Assembly (NCBI GenBank): GCA_014872815.1
Contig: WKFK01000014.1
Location: forward strand, 620,001-684,000
Origin: Paracoccaceae bacterium
GTDB taxonomy: Bacteria > Pseudomonadota > Alphaproteobacteria > Rhodobacterales > Rhodobacteraceae
DNA length: 64,000 nucleotides
Direction: 5' to 3'
Position 1 is the stretch's first letter; each line of letters begins with the position of its first letter. A program made the position numbers and the translations under genes. Below, piece by piece: positions 26,634-36,398 of this stretch. The notes under the pieces are model-generated. The model made no database searches and was not told where the DNA came from. It saw only the letters and a list, made by a program, of their open reading frames with translations.

Positions 26634-28364
26634 ATGGACGTCAAAGTACCTGATATTGGGGACTTTTCCGAAGTTCCTGTGGTCTCCGTTCTGGTCTCTG
26701 TCGGCGACACTGTAGCCGCAGAGGATCCGCTGATCGAGATTGAAAGCGACAAAGCCACCATGGAAGTGCCTTCGCCAGCCGATGGCGTGGTGAAGGACAT
26801 TAAAGTGGCCGAAGGCGACAATGTCTCCGAAGGCAGCTTGATCCTTGTGTTGGAGGCTGAAGGCGCTGCAGAAGCGCCCAAAGCGACGGCACCTGAAGCA
26901 CCTGCAGCGCCACAGGCCGTGGCGGCAACCGGCACTGCATCCGGCGCTGGCGATGTGCACGCCGAAGTGGTGGTTTTGGGCTCCGGCCCAGGGGGCTACA
27001 CCGCGGCGTTCCGTGCGGCTGACCTTGGCAAAAAGGTTGTGCTGATCGAGAAAGACAATTCGCTTGGCGGTGTCTGCCTGAACGTGGGCTGTATCCCCTC
27101 CAAAGCGCTGCTGCACTCTGCCAAGGTGATCACCGAAGCCGAAGAAATGGCGGAGCATGGCATCAGCTTTTCCAAACCCGAGGTTGACCTCGACAAATTG
27201 AGAGGCTGGAAGAAAAGCGTTGTAAAACAACTGACTGGCGGTCTTGGCGGATTGGCGAAGGCCCGTAAAGTACAGGTTGTGAACGGCTATGGCACCTTCA
27301 CTGGCCCCAACATGATTGAGGTCGACAACAACGGTGAAAAATCCACCGTCAGCTTTGACCAATGTGTCATCGCGACCGGTTCCGAGCCGGTTACCCTGCC
27401 TTTCATCCCACATGATGATCCGCGCGTGATCGACAGCACCGGCGCGCTGGAGCTGGAAGATGTGCCGGAGCGCCTGTTGGTGCTCGGCGGCGGCATCATC
27501 GGCCTGGAAATGGCAACCGTGTATGACGCGTTGGGCTCGAAAGTGACCATCGTTGAGTTCATGGATCAGATCATTCCAGGGGCGGACAAAGACGTTGTGA
27601 AACCGCTGCACAAGCGGATTGAGGGACGGTATGAGGCCATCCTAACCAAAACCAAAGTCACTGCGGTTAAAGCAACGGACGCTGGTCTTGAAGTCAGCAT
27701 GGAAGGTCCGAAGGGCGAAGTGGTTGATACGTTTGACAAAGTGCTTGTTGCAGTAGGTCGTCGCCCGAATGGGGCGAAGGTCAATGCAGCGGCGGCTGGT
27801 GTGGCTGTGGATGAGCGCGGTTTCATTGCGGTCGATAGCCAGCAACGTACTGGTGTGCCTCACATTTTTGCCATTGGTGACGTGGTTGGACAGCCAATGC
27901 TGGCGCACAAAGCCGTACACGAGGGCAAAGTGGCCGCGGAAGTGGCTGCGGGCCACAAGCGTCACTTTGATGCGCGGGTGATCCCGTCTGTGGCGTACAC
28001 CGATCCTGAGGTCGCTTGGGTGGGTGTCACAGAGACTCAGGCTAAGGCTGAGGGCATGAAAGTTGGCAAGGGTGTGTTCCCTTGGGCTGCCTCTGGTCGC
28101 TCATTGTCTCTGGGCCGCTCGGAAGGGCTTACCAAGTTGATTTTCGACGAAGAATCCGAGCGCGTGATTGGCGCCGGTATCGTTGGACCCAACGCTGGTG
28201 ACCTGATTGCAGAGGTGGCTCTGGCCATCGAAATGGGAGCCGATGCGGTGGATCTGGGCCATACCATTCACCCGCACCCAACCTTGTCTGAGACGGTGAA
28301 TTTTGCCGCTGAGATGTTTGAAGGCACGATCACTGACTTGATGCCGCCGCGCAAAAAGAAGTGA
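26634..28364 (+). CDS. lpdA: Dihydrolipoyl dehydrogenase with N-terminal lipoyl domain
   Basis: Lpd reoxidises dihydrolipoamide with NAD+ in the pyruvate dehydrogenase complex. Residues 1-80 are an extra lipoyl domain (K40 in [12 protein letters not shown], very like that of AceF), followed by an Ala/Pro linker. The flavin-binding GSGPGG is at 116-121 and the redox disulphide is C148/C153 in [10 protein letters not shown]. The C-terminal HPHPTLSE supplies the catalytic base. AAGGAG sits just before the ATG at 26634. The 576-residue length reflects the extra domain; such fused Lpds occur in other bacteria. Confidence 0.95.
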   Translation: MDVKVPDIGDFSEVPVVSVLVSVGDTVAAEDPLIEIESDKATMEVPSPADGVVKDIKVAEGDNVSEGSLILVLEAEGAAEAPKATAPEAPAAPQAVAATGTASGAGDVHAEVVVLGSGPGGYTAAFRAADLGKKVVLIEKDNSLGGVCLNVGCIPSKALLHSAKVITEAEEMAEHGISFSKPEVDLDKLRGWKKSVVKQLTGGLGGLAKARKVQVVNGYGTFTGPNMIEVDNNGEKSTVSFDQCVIATGSEPVTLPFIPHDDPRVIDSTGALELEDVPERLLVLGGGIIGLEMATVYDALGSKVTIVEFMDQIIPGADKDVVKPLHKRIEGRYEAILTKTKVTAVKATDAGLEVSMEGPKGEVVDTFDKVLVAVGRRPNGAKVNAAAAGVAVDERGFIAVDSQQRTGVPHIFAIGDVVGQPMLAHKAVHEGKVAAEVAAGHKRHFDARVIPSVAYTDPEVAWVGVTETQAKAEGMKVGKGVFPWAASGRSLSLGRSEGLTKLIFDEESERVIGAGIVGPNAGDLIAEVALAIEMGADAVDLGHTIHPHPTLSETVNFAAEMFEGTITDLMPPRKKK

Positions 28365-28385
28365 TCCTCACCTAATCCAATTATG

Positions 28386-28417
28386 ACGCGTCGCGGAGCC
28401 TCTGCGGCGCGTTTTTT
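28386..28417 (+). terminator. Rho-independent terminator of the pdh operon
   Basis: ACGCGTCGC pairs with GCGGCGCGT (one G-U pair) across a short loop and is followed by six T residues. It lies about 22 bases after the lpdA stop. Confidence 0.82.
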
Positions 28418-28451
28418 GTTGGTGTATTAACCCAAAATTCTGAGCTCAAAA

Positions 28452-28485
28452 CCACGTCGGTATTACGTCGGTATCACGACTGTTT
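28452..28485 (+). repeat. Dispersed intergenic repeat with twin ACGTCGGTAT, copy 2
   Basis: The element has CC, then ACGTCGGTAT at 28454-28463, T, ACGTCGGTAT at 28465-28474, and ends in CTGTTT. It matches the minus-strand element at 16516-16549 at 31 of 34 positions. Confidence 0.65.
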
Positions 28486-28517
28486 CGCGGAGGTGCGTTT
28501 TTCCGAAGTCCCATAAC

Positions 28518-28552
28518 GCGCAACGGTCAACGCACCGCACGTTGCGCAACGT
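28518..28552. repeat. Inverted repeats between the pdh terminator and the SLC13 gene
   Basis: GCGCAACG at 28518-28525 pairs with CGTTGCGC at 28540-28547 across a 14-base loop, and ACGTTGCGCAACGT at 28539-28552 is itself a perfect 14-base palindrome. It lies just after the SLC13 stop on its transcript and may act as a terminator without a T run. Confidence 0.5.
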
Positions 28553-28562
28553 CTTAACGACC

Positions 28563-30341
28563 TTACAGCGGCCAGAAGAACGGGATCAGCGCAGAGGCCA
28601 AAATGCCAATCGACAGGTTCAGCGGAATGCCCACGCGCATGAAGTCAGTGAACCTATACCCACCCGGACCAAAGACCAGCATGTTGGTCTGATAGCCGAT
28701 GGGGGTTGCGAAGCTGGCAGAGGCGGCAATCATCACGGCCACCACCAAGGGACGCGGATCAACGCCAATGGCTTGTGCCAATCCCACCGCGATTGGCGTG
28801 ACCACCACGGCCACCGCGTTGTTAGAGACCAGCTCGGTCAGAACTGAGGTCAGCAGGTAGATCGCCCAGATCAACAAGAACGGTGGCATGCCTTCCAAGA
28901 GAGGTGCCAATCCGTTCACCACCAAGGCCACAGCCCCCGAATGGGACAACGCCGCCCCTATGGCGAGCATCGAAAAGATCAACGACAGAAGGCGACCGTC
29001 AACAAAGGAAAACGCCTCATCAGCGTCGATACAGCGGGTGAGCAACACCACGGCCACTGCGAGGATTGCCAGATACAAGATCGGCGCGACCCCCATACCG
29101 GCCAACACCACGATCCCAACCATACATCCCAGCGCAATGGGGGCGTGGCTGCGGCGATACTCCCGCTCAGACGGTTGGGAAACATCCACCATGTCCATTT
29201 CCTTGGCCAAACGCTGTATATCTTCGGGCGCGCCTTCCAGCAGCAATGTGTCGCCGACACGCACCACAAGCTGATCGAGCTGATGGCCGATATTCTGGTT
29301 CCGACGGTGTACCGCCAGAGGATACACGCCAAAGCGCCGGCGCAGACGCAGGGCGCCAAGGCGGCGACCTACCATTTTGCAGCCCGGCGTGATCAGCACT
29401 TCCACGGTGGTGGTTTCCACTGCGCCCACCTGATCCAGTCGTTTCAGGGATTTGTTACGCTGCAAGCTTAGCAGTTCTGTCATCTTGGTACGCAAAACCA
29501 CCCGGTCCCCGACCTGAAGGGACACTCCGGCAAGGTTGCGCCGCAGGGATGTGTCACCACGGATCACGTCGATCAGGCGCACGCCGTCCCGTTTGAACAG
29601 CTGAACACCGGTCACTTCCCGACCAATCAGGTTGCTTTCCGGTGGGATCACCGCCTCGGTGAAGAATTTCATCTGGCTGCGGTTGGACAGCAGATCGGCC
29701 ATGCTGGCACGCTCTGGCAGCAAGCGACGCCCGACAAAATAGAGATAGGCCATGCCCCAGGCCACAATGATCAGGCCAAGCGGCGTCACCTCAAAGATGG
29801 TGAAGGGCTCTAAGCCTTCGGCACGCGCAACGCCGTCCACCAAGAGGTTGGTGGAGGTCCCGATCAGGGTCAGCGTGCCGCCCATAATGGCCGCGTAACT
29901 CAGCGGAATCAGAAGCTTAGATGCCGATGTTCCGAGCGTACGGGCCAGTTGGGTGAAAACCGGGATCATCACTACGACCACCGGCGTGTTCGACACAAAG
30001 GCAGAGGCGAGGATGACAAAACACAGCAAAACCGTGATGGCGACTTGCGGGCGCTCTTGCGCCTGCCCGTCTGCAAGTGCGGTGAAGGCAGAAAGCGCCC
30101 CTGTGCGCACCAAAGCCCCCATGACAATGAACATCGCCGCGATGGTCCAAGGTGCCGGATTGGACAGGACTCCGAGAGCGGCTTGATACGGAAGCACGCC
30201 AAGAAACAACAACATGGCAACGCCGCCAATGGCGACCACCTCGGTCGGATAAGCTTCGCGTAGGAACAGCACAAACATGCCCGCCACGGTCAAAAGGGCA
30301 AGCACCGCCTGTGTGGTTTGCGAAAATGCAAAAAGATCCAT
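28563..30341 (-). CDS. SLC13-family transporter with TrkA-C domains
   Basis: This 592-residue inner-membrane protein has two blocks of hydrophobic segments around a cytoplasmic pair of TrkA-C-like modules (about 205-370; VLRTKMTEL, GDTLLLEGAPEDIQRLA). This is the layout of the SLC13/CitT-like sodium-coupled carriers for dicarboxylates or sulfate. NTPVVVVMIPVF and SNNAVAVVVTPIA are the paired re-entrant signature regions. The ATG at 30341 is preferred over an upstream GTG. The substrate cannot be read from the sequence. It is the last of three same-strand genes after a 118-base gap. Confidence 0.88.
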   Translation of the reverse strand: MDLFAFSQTTQAVLALLTVAGMFVLFLREAYPTEVVAIGGVAMLLFLGVLPYQAALGVLSNPAPWTIAAMFIVMGALVRTGALSAFTALADGQAQERPQVAITVLLCFVILASAFVSNTPVVVVMIPVFTQLARTLGTSASKLLIPLSYAAIMGGTLTLIGTSTNLLVDGVARAEGLEPFTIFEVTPLGLIIVAWGMAYLYFVGRRLLPERASMADLLSNRSQMKFFTEAVIPPESNLIGREVTGVQLFKRDGVRLIDVIRGDTSLRRNLAGVSLQVGDRVVLRTKMTELLSLQRNKSLKRLDQVGAVETTTVEVLITPGCKMVGRRLGALRLRRRFGVYPLAVHRRNQNIGHQLDQLVVRVGDTLLLEGAPEDIQRLAKEMDMVDVSQPSEREYRRSHAPIALGCMVGIVVLAGMGVAPILYLAILAVAVVLLTRCIDADEAFSFVDGRLLSLIFSMLAIGAALSHSGAVALVVNGLAPLLEGMPPFLLIWAIYLLTSVLTELVSNNAVAVVVTPIAVGLAQAIGVDPRPLVVAVMIAASASFATPIGYQTNMLVFGPGGYRFTDFMRVGIPLNLSIGILASALIPFFWPL

Positions 30342-30459
30342 GCCTAATCCGTCGTTACCAGCCTTCACGGTGTATCACGAAGCCTCTGGCGAACAACAGA
30401 GATTAGACTTCATCCGACAAGAATGAAGCTGTCAGCGCGCGTAAACGTCGCAACTGTCC

Positions 30460-31278
30460 TTAGTTAGGTCCCGACTGGCTCAACCGGCCGCCTTGCCGCA
30501 CCATTTCAATACGTGTGGCAGCGCCGGTGCGGTCGTCGGTTTCAACATAGACACCGGACAGGGTGGCCTCGCCCAGCGCAGGGGTGAACCGAGATTTCGG
30601 CATGCCGGTCACAAAGCGGCGCATTGGCTCTTCTTTTTGCATACCAATGACGGAGTTGTAGTCACCACACATGCCGGCGTCGGCCTGAAACGCGGTGCCG
30701 CCGGGCAGGATTTGGGTATCTGCCGTTGGAATGTGCGTGTGGGTGCCGACTACAAGGCTCACACGGCCATCGCAGAAATGGCCCATGCCCATTTTCTCAG
30801 ACGTGGCTTCGCAATGCATGTCGACAATCGCTGCCTGCACCAATCCGCCACGCGGATGGGCGCGCAGCACCTGATCCACAGCAGAGAACGGATCGCCATA
30901 GGGCTGTTTCATGAACACCTGCCCCAGCGCCTGGGTCACCAGCACCTTGCGTCCGCCTTGGGCATTGAACACGCGGAAGCCTTTGCCCGGCACGTCACCG
31001 CGCGCGTAATTCAGTGGACGGATCACGCGAGGTTCGTTCTGGATGAATTGCAACATGTCCTTCTGGTCAAAGGCATGATCCCCCAGCGTGATGCAATCGG
31101 CGCCCGCATCCAGAAGCGCTTTGGCATGGGCACCAGACAGCCCCATGCCGTTGGAGGCGTTTTCGCCGTTCACAACGACAAAATCCAACCGCCAGTCTTC
31201 ACGCAGCTTGGGCAGGCGTTCCACCACAGCCGCGCGTCCAGCGCGGCCCATTACATCACCGAGGAATAGAATCTTCAT
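30460..31278 (-). CDS. Metallophosphoesterase of the YmdB type (TIGR00282 family)
   Basis: YmdB-like proteins hydrolyse 2',3'- or 3',5'-cyclic nucleotides and affect RNA or biofilm control in Firmicutes; the role in this group is not established. The 272-residue protein shows the two-metal site: FLGDVMGRAGR at the N-terminus, VNGENASNGMG, LGDHAFDQ, and GTHTHIPTAD late. The ATG at 31278 gives MKILFLGDV; a TTG two codons earlier is less likely. It follows an unknown-function gene on the same strand by 78 bases. Confidence 0.88.
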   Translation of the reverse strand: MKILFLGDVMGRAGRAAVVERLPKLREDWRLDFVVVNGENASNGMGLSGAHAKALLDAGADCITLGDHAFDQKDMLQFIQNEPRVIRPLNYARGDVPGKGFRVFNAQGGRKVLVTQALGQVFMKQPYGDPFSAVDQVLRAHPRGGLVQAAIVDMHCEATSEKMGMGHFCDGRVSLVVGTHTHIPTADTQILPGGTAFQADAGMCGDYNSVIGMQKEEPMRRFVTGMPKSRFTPALGEATLSGVYVETDDRTGAATRIEMVRQGGRLSQSGPN

Positions 31279-31356
31279 GGGCAATGGCCCTACCGCTGTT
31301 CCAGATGCTTCTCAAGTCACGAAGTGCCGCTGGGCGAAATTCCGTAGGATCACGAC

Positions 31357-32547
31357 CTAGGGACGCGCGCTTGAGGCCACGATACTGTCCGGAAGCAGGC
31401 TTTCGGGTATTTGGATTTGTGTGAGCACAAAATAGAGAACCGCCATCCCCAAGGCCAAGCGCCCCAATTTATACACACGGGCGGCACCGCGGGCGACTTG
31501 CGCTTTTGCGCCAACGCTCTGCGCGCCTATGCTGGGGCGGTTGCGTATGTCACGCGGCAGCTTGTTACGTTTGCCGCGCATGGCGGCGCGCAAATTGTTT
31601 TCGCTGCTTGTCATGGTTTTTAGTGCCACCGGCTTGGGCGCCTCATCGCAGCGCCGTTTCAGCAGAATGTAACCGTCGGGTAGTTCGGGAATGTCGCTGT
31701 TGTGCTGCACTTCATACACTGGTGCATCGGGCCCGTCGGCGCCAAAGGTTTCATTGTCACCCAGCAATCGTCCCATACTGCGACAATAGGCGATGAACGC
31801 CAGCATAATCTGGTAGTTTTCCACCCAGTCTTTTGTGTCTGGTGCGCACATCACCATTTTGCCAATCAACGCCTGAGACCCCAATCCGCGCAATCCAAGC
31901 TGCACGTTGCCATTTTCCAGTTGCTTTGCGTCGTAAGGATAGGCCCCTACATAGAGAAGCAGATTGAACCCGTCAGAAGCGAGACGTTTGAAGGTCGCGC
32001 CGTCAAAAGCCTGATGAGATTGTCCCCAATGGACCGCGCCCGGCATCATCTGATCAATCAACGCGCACCCCACGGCCTGTGCGATCAACAAACGCTCCTC
32101 ATAGGAGTCCCGCGTGGTCACCCCGCCGAGAAGACCATCCATCGCCGTAGCCATGGCATCATCAAAGCCTGCTGCCGCAAAAGCCTGAGTAAACCCCGGC
32201 ACACTGCCCGGCCCTACCTCAATCAGCAGGGCGCATTTGTGTTTCAGGAGCGCCTTTGCCACATCCGGACGCAGATTGGTGATCAATGGGTTGCTGAGTA
32301 TGTTGGCAAAACCATTAAGCGGCATCGGTTTGTCAAAGCGCTGAATCGTGACATGCGTATTGTCCGAAGCGACTCCCAACAAATTGGGCGCGCTATAACC
32401 TTTGAGGTGCTTCCATGTCCCGTGCGGATGCAATGCCTTCTGCAGCGGGTCCAGCAGCGCTTCCAAGTGTTTAAACTGTTTGCCAAAGCTGCGCGCGTTA
32501 TCAAATACCAAGACCACCTGAACCGGTTGGGCCGCTTCCTTAATCAT
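31357..32547 (-). CDS. Protein of unknown function with a C-terminal membrane segment
   Basis: The ATG at 32547 (AAGGG nine bases upstream) gives 396 residues; an open extension to 32649 lacks a ribosome site and coding character. The N-terminal part (QVVLVFDNARSFGKQFKHLE) and a central block (CALLIEVGPGSVPGFTQAF, GAVHWGQSHQAFDGATFKR) look soluble. A basic linker (AAMRGKRNKLPRDIRNR) precedes one hydrophobic segment near the C-terminus (LALGMAVLYFVLTQI). It is probably tail-anchored in the inner membrane with a cytoplasmic body. I do not recognise the family with confidence. Confidence 0.72.
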   Translation of the reverse strand: MIKEAAQPVQVVLVFDNARSFGKQFKHLEALLDPLQKALHPHGTWKHLKGYSAPNLLGVASDNTHVTIQRFDKPMPLNGFANILSNPLITNLRPDVAKALLKHKCALLIEVGPGSVPGFTQAFAAAGFDDAMATAMDGLLGGVTTRDSYEERLLIAQAVGCALIDQMMPGAVHWGQSHQAFDGATFKRLASDGFNLLLYVGAYPYDAKQLENGNVQLGLRGLGSQALIGKMVMCAPDTKDWVENYQIMLAFIAYCRSMGRLLGDNETFGADGPDAPVYEVQHNSDIPELPDGYILLKRRCDEAPKPVALKTMTSSENNLRAAMRGKRNKLPRDIRNRPSIGAQSVGAKAQVARGAARVYKLGRLALGMAVLYFVLTQIQIPESLLPDSIVASSARP

Positions 32548-32747
32548 ACCAAATACCCTTAAACGTGTTTTTTCTGATTTTTTGCAATCAAATGTGGCGA
32601 CATCAGGCACGAACTGGGGAGAGAGCGAGGCAAGTTCACCAATCGGCAAAGAATGACGTATGCACTGTTATGTTGGACGGAAGGCTCTTGTTCCGAGTGT
32701 GTGGCGCGATAGATTGAGGCAAGACCCGACAACACAGGATGTTATTG

Positions 32748-33005
32748 ATGAAACCGATTTTGACCCTAACCGCGGTGGGCGCGCTGGCGACGCTGGCTGC
32801 CTGTGATGACTATTCGTCTCCAAACCAAGCAGCCGATGCGGCCAATCCGGCGGCAACCTTCTGTATCAACCAAGGCCACGGATATGAGATCCGCAAGGAC
32901 GCGGAAGGCAACGAATATGGTGTCTGTAAGTTCAAAGGTGGCGGGGAGCAGGATGCCTGGGAGTACTTCCGCACCAATGCGACCGGGGCGAACCCGGACC
33001 TCTAA
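32748..33005 (+). CDS. Small DUF333-type lipoprotein
   Basis: The ATG at 32748 has AGGA eight bases upstream and gives 85 residues; an ATG three codons earlier is possible. The signal MKPILTLTAVGALATLAAC has a lipobox cysteine at 19. The rest fits DUF333 (NPAATFCINQGHGYEIRKD, YGVCKFKGGGEQDAWEYF). These small lipoproteins are sometimes labelled putative hemolysins without proof. It is convergent with the fau gene, three bases apart. Confidence 0.82.
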   Translation: MKPILTLTAVGALATLAACDDYSSPNQAADAANPAATFCINQGHGYEIRKDAEGNEYGVCKFKGGGEQDAWEYFRTNATGANPDL

Positions 33006-33008
33006 GGG

Positions 33009-33563
33009 TTAGAACTCGATGATGCGGGTTTCCGTGATCATCATATCGAGAGGCTGATCGGTGTCTTCCAAGGGCAAGTGGTCAGCCTCTTGTGCGTCAA
33101 AGGCAAAGCCAATGGCCAATGTGGCGCGACGAGACCGCAGGCGCTCCAAAGTCCGGTCATAAAACCCCCCGCCATAGCCAAGCCGTCCGCCTTTGGTGTC
33201 AAAGGCCACCAGCGGCACTATCACGATCTCTGGGTCAAAGTAGTTGTCCTCTACCGGCACCTTTGCGCCAAAGGGGCCGTCGCGCAGGGCACCGTCCGGT
33301 TCCCAGCGGGAGAACTCCAGCGGCGTGGCCTCGCCCTGTATCACAGGCACCCCGACGGGGCCGTGGGCGGAGGCTTCCGCCATTGCGACCAGCGGCGAGA
33401 TTTCTGTGCGGATGGGCATATACCCGGCTAGAGGCACGCCACGGTAGCCTGCCAGCACTTCGGAAAGATGCGCGGATTGCCCCGGGCCTGCACTGTCAAA
33501 GGCGTCTTTACGGCGGGCGAAGGCGGCTTTGCGCGCGGCGGCTTTTTGTTCTGTCAGGTCCAT
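33009..33563 (-). CDS. fau: 5-formyltetrahydrofolate cyclo-ligase
   Basis: This enzyme converts 5-formyl-tetrahydrofolate to 5,10-methenyl-tetrahydrofolate with ATP, salvaging an inhibitory folate form. The ATG at 33563 gives 184 residues (MDLTEQKAAARKAAFARRK). The phosphate/nucleotide motif is RLGYGGGFYDRTL, and IVPLVAFDTKGG precedes it. It starts 16 bases after the mgtE stop on the same strand, so mgtE and fau are probably one transcript. Confidence 0.92.
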   Translation of the reverse strand: MDLTEQKAAARKAAFARRKDAFDSAGPGQSAHLSEVLAGYRGVPLAGYMPIRTEISPLVAMAEASAHGPVGVPVIQGEATPLEFSRWEPDGALRDGPFGAKVPVEDNYFDPEIVIVPLVAFDTKGGRLGYGGGFYDRTLERLRSRRATLAIGFAFDAQEADHLPLEDTDQPLDMMITETRIIEF

Positions 33564-33579
33564 CAACGTGGTCTCCGCT

Positions 33580-34968
33580 TTAAAGCAGCACATGGGCCGC
33601 AAGCCCAAGAAAGAGGAAGAACCCCACCACGTCGGTCACTGTGGTCACAAAGGGGCCAGAGGCCAAGGCCGGGTCGATGTTCATACGCTCAAGCGCCATG
33701 GGGATCAGGATACCGCCCAGCGCGGCGGCGATCTGGGTGAGGAACATGGCCACGGCAATCACAAGTGCCAACATCGGCACGCCAAACCAGACACCGGCCA
33801 CCCCCGCCATGATCAAACCAAAGAGCGCGCCATTAAGCGCCCCGACTGAGACCTCCCGCCGGATCACCCGCCAAGCGTTCTGCGCGGTGAGGTCTTTGGT
33901 CGCCAGCGCGCGCACGGTCACGGTCATGGTTTGCGTGCCTGCATTGCCCCCCATGGAGGCGACTATGGGCATCAACACGGCAAGGGCCACCATCTGATCC
34001 ACGGTATCGGCAAAGAGGTTGATCACCCCGGACGCCAGAATGGCGGTCAGCAGGTTCACAAACAGCCATGTGGCCCGGCCCTTGGCGGCATCAAGGATGG
34101 TGTCTGAGAGGCTGGCCTCGTCACTCACCCCCGCCATGCGCAGGATGTCTTCCTCGTGCTCCTCATCAAGCACGACCATGGCATCATCAATGGTGATCAC
34201 CCCAACCAGACGGTCATCCTCATCCACCACAGGGGCGGAGATCAGGTGATACTGATTGAAGGCATAGGCAACGTCTTCCTCGTCCTGCGTGACAGGGATG
34301 ATCTGGAACACGTCTTCGATCAAGTCTGTGAGTGGCAGATCGCGACGGGATGACATCAACTTACCAAGTGTCACGTTGCCAATGGGCTTCATGCGCGGAT
34401 CGACAAGGATCACGTGATAGAACTGCTCCGGCAGTTCCGCGGCATTGCGCAGGTGGTCAATCGCCTGCCCCACCGTCCAGTGTTCCGGCGCACAGACGGT
34501 TTCGCGCTGCATCAAACGGCCAGCGGTGTTCTCCGGGTAGCTGAGCGCCTGCTCCACCGCGACACGGTCGGCGTCTTCCAGAGTTTCAAGGATGGCTTCC
34601 TGCGCCGGTTCATCGAGATCCTCAACCAGATCAACGATGTCATCGCTTTCCAGCTCCCGCACGGCATCGGCCAGCACCTCGGGATTGAGGATACCCATGA
34701 CCTCTTCGCGCAGACCTTCGTCAAGTTCCGACAGGATGTCCCCGTCAAACTCTTCGCCGTAGAGCTCCACCAGGCGGCGCCGGTCATAGGGGTTGATCTG
34801 TTCCAGAAGGTCGGCGATGTCAGCTGGGTGCAGCGGCTCTGTGAGTTCAACCAGCGTGGCACGGTCCTGTGCTTCCAATGCATAGAGCACGCCAGCGACA
34901 AGTTTTTTGGACAGGGTGTAGTCTTCGACGTCCAATTCGGGGGCGGTCTGCAACTCTGTGTTGGACAT
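33580..34968 (-). CDS. mgtE: Magnesium transporter MgtE
   Basis: MgtE is a dimeric Mg2+ channel whose cytoplasmic domain senses Mg2+. AAGGAG six bases before the ATG at 34968 sets the start; 462 residues follow. The N domain (LVELTEPLHPADIADLLEQ, about 40-140) is followed by two CBS modules (about 145-265; MKPIGNVTLGKLM, DRLVGVITIDDAM), then five membrane segments from about 290, including the conserved GGNAGTQTMTVTVRAL. It is the first gene of the mgtE-fau pair. No Mg2+ riboswitch was recognised in the leader. Confidence 0.95.
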   Translation of the reverse strand: MSNTELQTAPELDVEDYTLSKKLVAGVLYALEAQDRATLVELTEPLHPADIADLLEQINPYDRRRLVELYGEEFDGDILSELDEGLREEVMGILNPEVLADAVRELESDDIVDLVEDLDEPAQEAILETLEDADRVAVEQALSYPENTAGRLMQRETVCAPEHWTVGQAIDHLRNAAELPEQFYHVILVDPRMKPIGNVTLGKLMSSRRDLPLTDLIEDVFQIIPVTQDEEDVAYAFNQYHLISAPVVDEDDRLVGVITIDDAMVVLDEEHEEDILRMAGVSDEASLSDTILDAAKGRATWLFVNLLTAILASGVINLFADTVDQMVALAVLMPIVASMGGNAGTQTMTVTVRALATKDLTAQNAWRVIRREVSVGALNGALFGLIMAGVAGVWFGVPMLALVIAVAMFLTQIAAALGGILIPMALERMNIDPALASGPFVTTVTDVVGFFLFLGLAAHVLL

Positions 34969-35111
34969 GACGCGCTCCTTTTTTGGCGAGAGACCAGTTT
35001 GTGTGGTCTTGGACTTGCTGCGGACCATAGATTAAATCAAAGCTGGGACTCAATGGGAGACGACCGGTTGGGGCCGAAAAAAGACCCGCCCTCAAGAGAT
35101 TGGAGAGAATT

Positions 35112-36398
35112 ATGAGCGCACAGACCTTACTGCTTGGGCAGACTCTGAGCTTTGCCGCCAATCCGTTTGAGGCTGGCGTCGACGCCGCGCGACATGAGAC
35201 TCGCGGCGGGGTTGTTGTGGAGGGTGGCCGGATTGTGGCGGTTGGCACAGCGGACGCCATGCGCGCGGCCTACCCTGTTGCGGAGGTTGTCGACTATGGC
35301 GACAAGATGATCTCTGCGGGGTTTGTTGATGCCCATGTGCACTACCCACAGACCGGCATCATTGCGAGTTGGGGCAAGCGGCTGATTGATTGGCTCAACA
35401 GCTACACCTTCCCCGAAGAGATGCGCTTTGGCGATCGGGCCTATGCCGATCAGATTTCTGCCACCTACCTCGACCTCACCGCCAAACACGGCGTGACCAC
35501 CATGGCGAGCTACTGCACCATTCACCCGGAATCGGTGGAGGCCTTCTTTGAGGCGGCAAAAGCTCGGGGTCAGCGGGTGATTGCCGGTAAGACCTGTATG
35601 GACCGTAACGCGCCAGACGGACTGCGAGATACGCCGCAAAGCGCCTATGATGACAGTAAAGCGCTGATTGAACGCTGGCACGGCGTGGACCGGATTAGCT
35701 ATGCCATCACCCCTCGGTTTTCGCCTACCTCCACGCCAGAACAGTTGGAGGCCCTTGGCAGTCTTTGGGCAGCGCACCCAGATTGTTTGATGCAAACCCA
35801 TCTCAGTGAGCAGACCGACGAAATTGCTTGGGTGGCAGAACTGTTCCCCGACGCACGGGATTATTTGGACACGTATGAGCAGTTTGGTCTCTTGGGCGAA
35901 AAAGGCCTCTATGGGCATGCGATCCATTTGGAAGAGCGCGAGAAGGATCGGCTGCGCGAGGTTGGGGCCGGTTTAATCCACTGCCCGACCTCCAACACCT
36001 TCATTGGTTCCGGCCTGTTTGACATGGGCGGGCTGATGGCAGCCGGTCAACGGGTTGGCCTGGCGAGTGACACCGGCGGCGGGTCCAGCTTCTCGATGCT
36101 GCGCACCATGGCGAGTGCCTATGAGGTTGGGCAACTGCGGCACAACCCACTGCATGCAGCGGAACTGATGTGGCTGGCCACGCAAGGCTCTGCACGGGCG
36201 CTGCACATGGAAGACAAGATTGGCAATCTGGCCGTCGGCATGGAAGCCGATCTAGTGGTGTTGGACTTGGAAAGCACGGCGGAGATTGCACAGCGGTCGG
36301 CGCGGGCCAATGATTTGTGGGAAGCGTTGTTCCCAACCATCATGATGGGCGATGACCGCGCCATCGCGGCCACCTGGATCAACGGCAAGCCTGTCTAG
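35112..36398 (+). CDS. guaD: Guanine deaminase
   Basis: GuaD hydrolyses guanine to xanthine and ammonia in purine salvage and breakdown. The ATG at 35112 has GGAG six bases upstream and yields 428 residues. It is an amidohydrolase: metal ligands H75 and H77 are in VDAHVHYPQTG, and QTHLSE, GHAIHLEE and SDTGGGSSFS carry the remaining histidines and the aspartate. PTSNTFIGSGLFD is typical of guanine deaminases. It overlaps the convergent SnoaL-like gene by four bases. Together with the ureide operon it suggests purine use as nitrogen source. Confidence 0.93.
   Translation: MSAQTLLLGQTLSFAANPFEAGVDAARHETRGGVVVEGGRIVAVGTADAMRAAYPVAEVVDYGDKMISAGFVDAHVHYPQTGIIASWGKRLIDWLNSYTFPEEMRFGDRAYADQISATYLDLTAKHGVTTMASYCTIHPESVEAFFEAAKARGQRVIAGKTCMDRNAPDGLRDTPQSAYDDSKALIERWHGVDRISYAITPRFSPTSTPEQLEALGSLWAAHPDCLMQTHLSEQTDEIAWVAELFPDARDYLDTYEQFGLLGEKGLYGHAIHLEEREKDRLREVGAGLIHCPTSNTFIGSGLFDMGGLMAAGQRVGLASDTGGGSSFSMLRTMASAYEVGQLRHNPLHAAELMWLATQGSARALHMEDKIGNLAVGMEADLVVLDLESTAEIAQRSARANDLWEALFPTIMMGDDRAIAATWINGKPV

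Noticed and set aside
32548-32649. N-terminal extension of the 396-residue protein
   Set aside because: The frame is open but lacks a ribosome site and coding character; the ATG at 32547 is better.
34969-35111. Mg2+-sensing riboswitch before mgtE
   Set aside because: Only one six-base stem (AGACCA/TGGTCT) is present; it does not resemble M-box or mgtA leaders.
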